From: a bacterium
GTDB lineage: Bacteria; Patescibacteriota; Minisyncoccia; Phycocordibacterales; PALSA-1337
DNA: 8,907 nt
Reading direction: 5' to 3'
Assembly: GCA_030648705.1 (NCBI GenBank)
Contig: JAUSHF010000053.1
Coordinates: 1-8,907, forward strand
A program made the translations under genes and the position numbers. The notes under the pieces are model-generated. The model was not told the DNA's origin. It saw nothing but the letters and a program-made list of their open reading frames with translations, and searched no databases. How positions within the stretch are numbered: the stretch's first letter is position 1; the number at the start of each line of letters is the position of its first letter. Positions 1 through 5,343 of the stretch are shown here, one piece after another.

Positions 1-674
1 TTTATGGTTTGATAGTAGCACATGGAAATGTGGGGATTGGGACTACTACACCAGGACAAAAGTTGGTCGTAGGAGGCAAGGTCCAGATTAAGGATGGTAC
101 AGAAGGTGCTAATAAAGTTCTAACTTCTGATGCGAATGGAATTACAAGATGGGAGAATGCGGGAACTCCTTCTCAGGATACTTCTTCTCACGGTAAAAAA
201 CTTTTTACTTCTAATGGCACATTTACAGTACCCGAAGGTGTAACAAAAGTGTGGATTAGTATGAGTGGAGGGGGAGGCGGAGGTACTCCTAATTCCTACA
301 CCCCTACTGTTGGTTGGAGTGGTTCCGGTGGTTCCGGTGGTGCTTCAATTATGGCAAGAGAAATCACAGTACCTTCAGTAAATCCTCTCCCGTCCTACCA
401 AGTTGTTGTCGGTGCCGCTGGTCTTCATGGTGGATACGGTGTAGGTACAGATGGTGGTAGCAGTTCTTTTGGTGGGAATTTAGTGGTTGCGTCTGGTGGT
501 ATGAGAGGTGGTAGTAAGAGTTTCGATGGTGGTGGTTCAATATTTGGAAGTGGTGGAGGTGGTGCAGTTTCTGGTTCAACTGCTCTTGTGGGTGCCAATG
601 GTAGTGGTTTTGGTGGCGGTGGTGGAACTAATGGTGGAAACGGTACTCGTGGATTTGTCTTGGTAGAGTGGTAA
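1..674 (+). CDS. Glycine-rich surface / tail-fibre-like protein, C-terminal part (5' end outside window)
   Basis: The reading frame is open to the left edge (codons TAT GGT precede the TTG at 9), so the true start lies outside the window. Counting from the codon at 9, residues 6-22 (GNVGIGTTTPGQKLVVG) match the short repeat common in phage tail fibres and large bacterial surface proteins. Residues about 65-92 (GTFTVPEGVTKVWISMSGG) open a glycine-rich domain of the type that ends many tail-fibre or adhesin proteins. The rest is Gly/Ser-rich low complexity, ending in the typical closing strand GTRGFVLVEW. No membrane segment or sorting signal is visible in this part. It is probably an extracellular structural protein or a prophage remnant. 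No other phage gene is present here, so a host surface protein is the better guess. The binding target is unknown. Confidence 0.75.
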   Translation, partial: YGLIVAHGNVGIGTTTPGQKLVVGGKVQIKDGTEGANKVLTSDANGITRWENAGTPSQDTSSHGKKLFTSNGTFTVPEGVTKVWISMSGGGGGGTPNSYTPTVGWSGSGGSGGASIMAREITVPSVNPLPSYQVVVGAAGLHGGYGVGTDGGSSSFGGNLVVASGGMRGGSKSFDGGGSIFGSGGGGAVSGSTALVGANGSGFGGGGGTNGGNGTRGFVLVEW

Positions 675-692
675 AAATGTGTGAAGGAGTTT

Positions 693-1208
693 TTATTTTC
701 CTATCTTATATTCCAAAAACAGAACATCAGAAGATAAATTTTCTGACTTAACGAGAGATAATTTAATATCTAAAGGTTTGTTAAAAATAGTAAGACCTCG
801 CCCAAAAAGGTGAGGTTCTACTGTTATATAAATTTTGTCTATGAGCCCAGCTTCCATAAACATAGTGTAAATGGTGGAACCGCCACAAATAGCCACCTCG
901 CTGAAGCCACGAGCTTCTAGGTCTTTTAAAAGATCGATTGGTGACTTAGCAGTCATCTCCACACCTGCTATTTGTGGCGTGCCTGCTGGTGCGTAGACCA
1001 CATTTAATCTATTTGGTAATGCTCGGCCTATAGTATTGTAGGTATTTAATCCCATCACTATCACTCCCGCTTTTTTCGTAAGCTCTACGAATTTCTTTTT
1101 ATCCGCCCCACTAGTCCAAACAGTCGAAGCTACGCTTTGACCTTGTACACTCTCTGGAGCAATGAACCCATCTACGGTATGGGCGACTATAATGAATGCT
1201 TTTATCAT
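693..1208 (-). CDS. Dihydrofolate reductase, RibD C-terminal-like family
   Basis: A 171-residue cytoplasmic reductase, predicted to reduce dihydrofolate to tetrahydrofolate with NADPH. Visible signatures are an N-terminal strand with TVDGFIA (residues 11-17), WTSGADKKKF (31-40, resembling the WITS segment of RibD-type reductases), MGLNTYNTIGRALPNRLNVV (52-71, very like the GRKTWESIGRPLPNR segment of DHFR), and the NADPH-binding ICGGSTIY (107-114) followed by GLIDKIYITVEPHLFGRG (121-138). Length is normal for the family. The start is ATG at 1208-1206, with no Shine-Dalgarno. It is divergent from the nucleotidyltransferase at 1289 and convergent with the glycine-rich gene, with 18 bp between their stops. 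A folate role is favoured because thyA, which makes dihydrofolate, is nearby. A pteridine or pyrimidine reductase acting elsewhere is possible, since the RibD_C family is broad. Confidence 0.82.
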   Translation of the reverse strand: MIKAFIIVAHTVDGFIAPESVQGQSVASTVWTSGADKKKFVELTKKAGVIVMGLNTYNTIGRALPNRLNVVYAPAGTPQIAGVEMTAKSPIDLLKDLEARGFSEVAICGGSTIYTMFMEAGLIDKIYITVEPHLFGRGLTIFNKPLDIKLSLVKSENLSSDVLFLEYKIGK

Positions 1209-1217
1209 TAAATCATC

Positions 1218-1223
1218 ATAATA
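1218..1223 (-). promoter_or_regulatory. Possible -10 element for the DHFR gene
   Basis: Read on the minus strand this is TATTAT. Transcription would start near 1211, only two or three bases before the ATG at 1208. No good -35 is visible at 16-18 bp spacing (AAGATG at 17), so the call is weak. It rests mainly on similarity to the layout at thyA, dut, glyA and argS. Confidence 0.3.
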
Positions 1224-1245
1224 TTTATTTTCCTCTTTGTCATCT

Positions 1246-1278
1246 TTGATTTTTAAAAATAGTCGACTATACTATAAA
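1246..1278 (+). promoter_or_regulatory. Promoter for the nucleotidyltransferase-deaminase pair
   Basis: TTGATT (1246-1251) lies 16 bp before TATACT (1268-1273), which overlaps a second -10-like TATAAA (1273-1278). Predicted starts fall at about 1280-1285, giving a leader of under 10 bases before the ATG at 1289. The stretch 1209-1288 is a divergent intergenic region shared with the DHFR gene. Confidence 0.5.
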
Positions 1279-1288
1279 CATAACTACC

Positions 1289-1882
1289 ATGTCGACCAAT
1301 ATCAAAAAACTTCTTACTGTGGAATCTAACATTAAGCATAGATTTATTCCTGACTATAAAGAATTAGCAGAGATTGTCGTGATGTTAAAAAGCGCTGGTT
1401 ATAGAATCGTTCTAACTCAAGGAGTTTACGATTTAATTCACGAAGGTCACGCTGCATATCTAGAAGCAGCTAAAGCCCAAGGGGATGTGCTATTAGTGGG
1501 AGTAGATTCTGATGAGTTAACTAGAAAGAGAAAAGGTCCAGATAGACCAATAGTTCCACAAGAAGAGAGATTAAAAATGCTTGTTCATCTTAGACACGTA
1601 GATATCGTAACTCTTCGAGAATTAGATCACGATATTGGATTACTTATAAAAACTGTTAAGCCTGATGTCTTAGTGGTATCACATTCCACGAAGGATTTTA
1701 CAGAGAAAATGGTGAAGGAATATAAGCCTTTTTGTAAAAAAATAATTAGTTTACCACCGCAGGCTACTACCACCACTTCAGCTAGAATCAGAAATCTGGC
1801 TATTGGGGGTGCAGAGAAATTAGCGAATGAAATAGAGAAGATGACTAGAGATTTTATAGAAAAAATTAGAAGCACTAAATAA
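1289..1882 (+). CDS. HxGH nucleotidyltransferase of the RfaE C-terminal / cytidylyltransferase-like family
   Basis: A 197-residue cytoplasmic protein with a Rossmann-like nucleotidyltransferase core. Evidence is GVYDLIHEGHAAYLEAA (45-61) with the HxGH motif at 51-54, then GDVLLVGVDSDELTRKRKG (65-83) and RPIVPQEERLKML (86-98). These match the order of motifs in sugar-phosphate adenylyl- and cytidylyltransferases such as RfaE/HldE C-terminal domains. A TTTTSARIR segment (159-167) stands where the family has its S-T-T nucleotide-binding motif. It is longer than the usual ~150-160 residues, with about 35 extra at the N terminus and a helical C-terminal tail. ATG start, no Shine-Dalgarno. The next gene begins 4 bases after its stop, so the two are probably co-transcribed and translationally coupled. 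The substrate is unknown; no heptose or teichoic-acid genes are nearby to support those roles. Confidence 0.8.
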   Translation: MSTNIKKLLTVESNIKHRFIPDYKELAEIVVMLKSAGYRIVLTQGVYDLIHEGHAAYLEAAKAQGDVLLVGVDSDELTRKRKGPDRPIVPQEERLKMLVHLRHVDIVTLRELDHDIGLLIKTVKPDVLVVSHSTKDFTEKMVKEYKPFCKKIISLPPQATTTTSARIRNLAIGGAEKLANEIEKMTRDFIEKIRSTK

Positions 1883-1886
1883 TTAC

Positions 1887-2723
1887 ATGAAAGAAAAAAA
1901 GAGTTTGGTCATCTTTATGCCAGTGATACATAAAGGTTATATTTCTATCTTAGAAAAATATCCAGATGATGTTTGGGTTTTAGGTGAAGACATTATAAGT
2001 GACTACACATCTTTGACCCGTGATTTGAGGATTGTGAATCCTAAAGATTTAATTAAAGCGATTAAAGGTCTAAAAAAAGTAAAAAAAGTTTCTATTTTGA
2101 CTAAAAAGAATATAGTTTCTTTTGCAAAAAAAGCAAAAAAGATAGTTATGCCGAAAGAAGATATAAGTTTTGATTTGCAAAAGAAATTTTTTACAAAAAA
2201 CCAAGTCGATTTTGAAAATATCTTTTTAAGATATGATAAATTAATTACGACTACTGAAACCGTGATTCCTACACATAGAAAGAGAACTAGTAATATTGAA
2301 GATAAAGAAATTATTAAAAAGGCATTTGAAGATTCCAATAAAAGTGCAGATTGGTGGAGACAGATTGGTGCTGTGGTAAAAAAAGGAGATAAAATCCTTT
2401 ACATTAGCCATAATAGACATTTGCCAACAGATTATCATTTATCTTATTATGGAGATCCTAGAAGTAATTTTAATGCAGGCGAAAGACTTGATATATATAC
2501 TTCTATTCATGGAGAGGCAGATATAATCTCTAAGGCGGCGAAAGATGGTGTAAGTTTGAAAAATTCCAATATCTATACGACAACATTTCCTTGTCCTAAC
2601 TGTGCTCGTCTAATAGGAGAGGCGGGAATAAAAAAAGTCTACTATTCGAAAGGTTATTCCAGATTAGATGCTGAGGAGATCCTCAAAACATATAATGTTG
2701 AAATAATCCTAGTCGAAGAGTAG
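1887..2723 (+). CDS. dCMP-deaminase-like zinc deaminase with an extra N-terminal domain
   Basis: A 278-residue protein in two parts. Residues about 140-278 are a cytidine/deoxycytidylate deaminase domain: IGAVVKKGDKILYISHNRHL (160-179), the zinc and proton-relay motif HGEA (208-211), and PCPNC (235-239) supplying the two cysteines. HGE rather than the commoner HAE also occurs in yeast cytosine deaminase, so it should be active. The PCxxC spacing is of the dCMP deaminase type, not RibD. Predicted role is dCMP to dUMP, feeding ThyA. Residues 1-130 are not part of a normal deaminase (usually 130-190 residues in total). They begin with a strand, then HKGY (15-18), a helix and a DDVWVLG strand, resembling a decayed nucleotidyltransferase core. 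The gene lies 4 bases after the preceding nucleotidyltransferase. The exact base substrate is inferred from context only. Confidence 0.78.
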   Translation: MKEKKSLVIFMPVIHKGYISILEKYPDDVWVLGEDIISDYTSLTRDLRIVNPKDLIKAIKGLKKVKKVSILTKKNIVSFAKKAKKIVMPKEDISFDLQKKFFTKNQVDFENIFLRYDKLITTTETVIPTHRKRTSNIEDKEIIKKAFEDSNKSADWWRQIGAVVKKGDKILYISHNRHLPTDYHLSYYGDPRSNFNAGERLDIYTSIHGEADIISKAAKDGVSLKNSNIYTTTFPCPNCARLIGEAGIKKVYYSKGYSRLDAEEILKTYNVEIILVEE

Positions 2724-2738
2724 ACTTTCTGACGATGA

Positions 2739-3188
2739 TTAGCCAAGTCTGACAAATAATCCTTTTTTTACCTCGTAATCTTCATGGTTTGGATTTGATT
2801 GGATCAGGTGACAATGAAGATGACTAACCGATGCTCCTGTGAATTTGGTGTCACCAAAGCGCATAAAGAATGATCCCCCACTTATGTCAAGGGTAGTATT
2901 CATTTCCTTGATGATGGCAAGTAATTCAATCCATGAATCCACAGTCATAGAGTTCAAATGATCAAGATGATTCCTATGAATGAGAAGTATGTGTTTTTCT
3001 GTCATCTCGTAAGGCCACATATTTTCTGTAATTATCCAGTAAGTACGAACATCCAGAGGTTTTTTATGATGGATTTCAATATTTTCTGGACAAAATGGAC
3101 AAAAACCTTTTTCAGAAATAGCTTTAATTACACCTCTGTATTCTCCTGGTCTAGTATTAGCATTGTCGACGAATTCTTTTTTACTCAT
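2739..3188 (-). CDS. HIT-family nucleotide hydrolase/transferase
   Basis: A 149-residue cytoplasmic protein carrying the histidine-triad signature HLHCHLI (123-129), whose second histidine normally forms the nucleotidyl intermediate. CPFC (30-33) near the N terminus, with histidines at 40-41, resembles the zinc site of HIT and GalT-like proteins. Family members hydrolyse or transfer nucleoside monophosphates from dinucleoside polyphosphates, nucleoside phosphoramidates or sugar nucleotides; which applies here cannot be read. The start is ATG at 3188, 5 bases after the thyA stop, so it is the second gene of a thyA-HIT transcription unit. No Shine-Dalgarno is visible. Its 3' end converges with the deaminase gene across only 15 bp. 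It may clear nucleotide by-products next to thymidylate synthesis, but this is inference from position. Confidence 0.85.
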   Translation of the reverse strand: MSKKEFVDNANTRPGEYRGVIKAISEKGFCPFCPENIEIHHKKPLDVRTYWIITENMWPYEMTEKHILLIHRNHLDHLNSMTVDSWIELLAIIKEMNTTLDISGGSFFMRFGDTKFTGASVSHLHCHLIQSNPNHEDYEVKKGLFVRLG

Positions 3189-3193
3189 AGTTT

Positions 3194-4135
3194 TTAGATT
3201 GGAGTTGGAATTAACATAGCAGGATGAGGATCGTATTCAGTAACCGTGAAGTCCTCAAGTCGAAAATCCAAAATATCTTTTCTCTCAGGATTCAGAGTCA
3301 TAGTAGGGAACGGACGTGGTTTTCGGGCTAAGAGTTCTTTGACCTTCTCATACTGACTTTCGTAAATATGCGCATCAGATATGGTGTAGACGAGTTCTTT
3401 TGGTTTATATCCTAGCACTTGTCCGGCCATTAGCAGAAAGGATGCATACTGCGCGATATTAAATACCACGCCTACAGGAATATCACCAGATCTTTGGAAG
3501 TGGTGTAGAGATATCTCTTTTGTCTCAGGATAGACATAAACATGCATCCATCCATGACACGGAGCTACGACTACTTTTCTCTTCAAACCAGAGTGCTGAA
3601 TTGTGTACTGAGGAATCCAAGGGGTAATGATATGTGTACGAAGGTATGGTCTTTCCTTGATCTGTCTCATCACCTCTACAATCTGATTAAATGGAGCACC
3701 TTCCTTCGTAGGGAAGTTTGTCCAGGCTGCTCCGTACGATCCATCACCTAAATCTCCCGCAGGAAGATCGAATATCGCGCATTTTTCAGCAGTAACCCAT
3801 TTACTCCACCAAGGACAGCCCCACTTTTTTAAATCTTCATGGGTTCTGGCTCCGTGAAGGAAACCTAAGTGTTCACCAAGAGCACCGTTTAAGAAATTAG
3901 CAATCCTCGGTTCTCCTGTACTGGAGATATATGGTGCTTTGTTTCCAACATTTCTCTCTGTAATTAGAGGAAAACCGTTAGACATATCGAAGCGCATTTG
4001 ATGTCCGAATATTGATTTTGCTGCTTCACCTTGAATCGGTTTTGTCTCATGACCCTTCTCCATGATAAGCTTTAGGAGATCGTGATATTGATAATCCGGG
4101 GTACGTTCGATATAGGGTTTGTAGTTTGTATTCAT
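3194..4135 (-). CDS. thyA: Thymidylate synthase (ThyA-type), divergent
   Basis: Methylates dUMP to dTMP using 5,10-methylene-THF and releases dihydrofolate. Hallmarks are SIFGHQMRFD (41-50), the nucleophile in APCHG (Cys193), QRSGD (214-218), VFNIAQYA (224-231) with the Asn that selects uracil over cytosine, DAHIYES (254-260), and YDPHP (301-305) near the C terminus. At 313 residues it is about 50 longer than E. coli ThyA (264), with a longer N terminus and an insertion around 61-78. By eye-alignment, E. coli Arg21 (phosphate loop) corresponds to Ile34 and Arg127 to Thr167, while Arg126, Arg166 and Asp169 equivalents are kept. The retained Asn argues against a dCMP hydroxymethylase. The start is ATG at 4135; the HIT gene follows 5 bases after the stop; it is divergent from dut. 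Confidence 0.92.
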   Translation of the reverse strand: MNTNYKPYIERTPDYQYHDLLKLIMEKGHETKPIQGEAAKSIFGHQMRFDMSNGFPLITERNVGNKAPYISSTGEPRIANFLNGALGEHLGFLHGARTHEDLKKWGCPWWSKWVTAEKCAIFDLPAGDLGDGSYGAAWTNFPTKEGAPFNQIVEVMRQIKERPYLRTHIITPWIPQYTIQHSGLKRKVVVAPCHGWMHVYVYPETKEISLHHFQRSGDIPVGVVFNIAQYASFLLMAGQVLGYKPKELVYTISDAHIYESQYEKVKELLARKPRPFPTMTLNPERKDILDFRLEDFTVTEYDPHPAMLIPTPI

Positions 4136-4145
4136 AATACTTGTA

Positions 4146-4174
4146 ATTTTAACATTTCGAGGTTCATTGTTCTA
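4146..4174 (-). promoter_or_regulatory. Likely thyA promoter
   Basis: On the minus strand TAGAAC (4174-4169) is followed after 17 bp by TAAAAT (4151-4146). Transcription would start near 4139, leaving about 3-4 bases before the thyA ATG at 4135. The -35 is a weak match. It overlaps the -35 of the opposing dut promoter. Confidence 0.4.
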
Positions 4175-4194
4175 GTCGTACTATAATGTATAAT
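4167..4194 (+). promoter_or_regulatory. dut promoter
   Basis: TTGTTC (4167-4172) lies 16 bp before a perfect TATAAT (4189-4194). Transcription should start at about 4201-4202, directly at the dut ATG. A second perfect TATAAT lies just upstream (4182-4187) and would give a leader of about 7 bases. Confidence 0.6.
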
Positions 4195-4201
4195 TTTAAA
4201 T

Positions 4202-4624
4202 ATGCAAATCAAAATCAAAAAACTTTATGAAGACGCTAAATTACCAAGTTACAGCCATCCGGGAGATGTGGGTATGGATATGTATGCTATGGCGGATACA
4301 GAACTAAAGCCGGGTGAGAGAAAAATCTTATTTACAGGCTTTGTTTTAGAATTTCCAGAAGGGTACGCGGCTATAGTTAAAGATAAGAGTGGTTTACCTA
4401 AGAATTTCGGACTTCATACTATGGGTGGGGTATTCGATGCTGGGTATAGAGGGGAATATAATGTGAACATGATGAATCTTGGACAAGAGACATATAAAAT
4501 ATCGAAGGGCGATAAAATCGCACAAATAGTTTTTCTTCCGGTTATCATAGCCGAACTTAAAGAAGTGGACGAATTAAATTCTTCTTCACGCGGGGAGGGG
4601 AGATTTGGTAGTACTGGTAAATAA
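4202..4624 (+). CDS. dut: dUTP diphosphatase (dUTPase)
   Basis: Hydrolyses dUTP to dUMP and pyrophosphate, keeping uracil out of DNA and supplying ThyA. All five motifs of the trimeric family are present in 140 residues, the usual length: I, HPGDVGMDMYA (19-29); II, KDKSGLPKNFGL (60-71), where family members usually have an R-S-[GS]-L core, so Lys replaces Arg; III, GGVFDAGYRGEYNVNMMN (75-92) with the catalytic Asp in the F-D-A-G-Y-R-G stretch; IV, GDKIAQIVFLPV (103-114); V, RGEGRFGSTG (130-139), the flexible P-loop-like tail closing over the substrate. ATG start with TATAAT immediately upstream and no Shine-Dalgarno. It is divergent from thyA across 66 bp, so the supplier and consumer of dUMP share a control region. 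Confidence 0.95.
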   Translation: MQIKIKKLYEDAKLPSYSHPGDVGMDMYAMADTELKPGERKILFTGFVLEFPEGYAAIVKDKSGLPKNFGLHTMGGVFDAGYRGEYNVNMMNLGQETYKISKGDKIAQIVFLPVIIAELKEVDELNSSSRGEGRFGSTGK

Positions 4625-4629
4625 ATAAA

Positions 4630-4657
4630 TTGATTATTATTTTATCTATAGTATACT
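4630..4657 (+). promoter_or_regulatory. Promoter of the toxin-antitoxin pair
   Basis: TTGATT (4630-4635), a 16-bp spacer and TATACT (4652-4657). Transcription would start near 4664, inside the palindromic region just downstream, and give a leader of about 33 bases before the antitoxin ATG at 4697. Confidence 0.5.
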
Positions 4658-4689
4658 TTGATTAACGTTAATTGACATTAATTAATCAA
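4658..4689. promoter_or_regulatory. Probable autoregulatory operator of the toxin-antitoxin pair
   Basis: The outer arms TTGATTAA (4658-4665) and TTAATCAA (4682-4689) are exact inverted repeats. Inside them are a perfect 12-bp palindrome ATTAACGTTAAT (4661-4672) and a perfect 10-bp palindrome ATTAATTAAT (4677-4686), with centres 15 bp apart. The block abuts the -10 and covers the predicted start site. Phd/YefM antitoxins are known to repress their own operon by binding such palindromes; binding here is inferred. Confidence 0.6.
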
Positions 4690-4696
4690 TCATAAT

Positions 4697-4957
4697 ATGA
4701 TCAAATCAATAGCTATAACAAAAGCAAGAATTAATCTTGGCAGCCTAGTAAAAAAGGTTAGACTAGAAAATCACAATTATATCTTAGAAAAGGACGGCTT
4801 TCCTGTCGCTGTACTCATTGATATAGACAGTTTTGAAGATATGATCGAATTATCCAACTCTAAAATTCAGAAGAATATTAAAAAATCTGCAGAAAATCAT
4901 AAGAAAGGTAAGACATTGTCTGCCTTTAAGGTTTTAGAAAATTTGAAGAAAATCTAA
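4697..4957 (+). CDS. Phd/YefM-type antitoxin
   Basis: An 86-residue protein with the family pattern: ITKARINLGSLVKKVRLEN (7-25), then YILEKDGFPVAVLIDIDSFE (28-47), then a lysine-rich, probably disordered C-terminal tail (55-86) of the kind that wraps the toxin. The N-terminal half should dimerise and bind the operator directly upstream; the tail should neutralise the RelE-like toxin encoded 33 bases downstream. Length is normal. The start is ATG with no Shine-Dalgarno. The gene order antitoxin then toxin is standard for this type II class. The name is assigned from motifs; the specific antitoxin subfamily is not resolvable by eye. Confidence 0.85.
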   Translation: MIKSIAITKARINLGSLVKKVRLENHNYILEKDGFPVAVLIDIDSFEDMIELSNSKIQKNIKKSAENHKKGKTLSAFKVLENLKKI

Positions 4958-4990
4958 TTTGATATCATGTGGTTAAATTATAGATAAAAT

Positions 4991-5287
4991 ATGCATATAT
5001 CTATTCCGACATATAAAATATTTGTAGACAAAGTATTTGATAAAGAATTACGGAAATCTATTAAAATTCATAAAGATATATTAAAGTACTACGAAAAAGC
5101 TATTACAACTCTTTCTATTTACCCTCTAAATTTAAGTAAGGCACACGATATAAAAAAGTTAAATGGAGTTAAAATGTGGCAAGGTGAGTGGAGAATAAGG
5201 ATTGGTAATTATAGATTAAGGTACGATGTCAAAAATTTAAACGTCCATCTCTTTTCAATAAATCACAGAAAAGATATTTATAAATAA
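4991..5287 (+). CDS. RelE/ParE-superfamily toxin
   Basis: A 98-residue basic protein. The signature is WRIRIGNYRLRYDV (67-80), followed by a strand and HRKDIY (92-97), with KAITTLSIYP (36-45) and IKKLNGV (54-60) before it. This is the usual order of helices and strands in RelE-like toxins, which cleave mRNA in the ribosome; ParE-like gyrase poisons share the fold. The Arg and Tyr residues of the signature and the C-terminal HRxxIY stretch suggest the RelE, mRNA-cleaving side. The start is ATG, 33 bases after the antitoxin stop and without Shine-Dalgarno, which would fit weaker toxin translation. No frameshift or truncation is visible, so it appears intact. Confidence 0.85.
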   Translation: MHISIPTYKIFVDKVFDKELRKSIKIHKDILKYYEKAITTLSIYPLNLSKAHDIKKLNGVKMWQGEWRIRIGNYRLRYDVKNLNVHLFSINHRKDIYK

Positions 5288-5308
5288 ACCGTATTTGTAG
5301 GTCTTTAT

Positions 5309-5336
5309 TTGCCTTACTTTTGCAAAGTGATAACAT
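5309..5336 (+). promoter_or_regulatory. glyA promoter
   Basis: TTGCCT (5309-5314), a 16-bp spacer and TAACAT (5331-5336) predict a start at about 5343-5344, exactly on the ATG chosen for glyA. It lies in the 56-bp gap after the toxin stop, so glyA need not depend on toxin-antitoxin transcription. Confidence 0.45.
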
Positions 5337-5343
5337 ATGTATT

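Noticed and set aside
364..579. Histidine-rich minus-strand reading frame
   Set aside because: It is the complement of GGT/GGA glycine codons in the plus-strand gene; the composition explains it and it has no independent signal.
693..2723. A riboflavin-type pathway (RibD-like reductase and deaminase plus RibF-like nucleotidyltransferase)
   Set aside because: The deaminase has dCMP-type PCxxC spacing rather than the longer RibD motif, the reductase carries DHFR-like GRALPNR, and thyA, dut and glyA nearby favour thymidylate synthesis.
2958..3197. Plus-strand reading frame inside the HIT gene
   Set aside because: It lies antisense to a conserved gene with a clear histidine triad and has no recognisable motif of its own.
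3194..4135. dCMP hydroxymethylase and phage DNA hypermodification
   Set aside because: The Asn of the FNIA motif, which favours uracil, is retained; dCMP hydroxymethylases have Asp there.
5320..5343. TTG start adding eight residues to GlyA
   Set aside because: It would overlap the proposed promoter, has no ribosome binding site, and the extra residues do not match family N termini.
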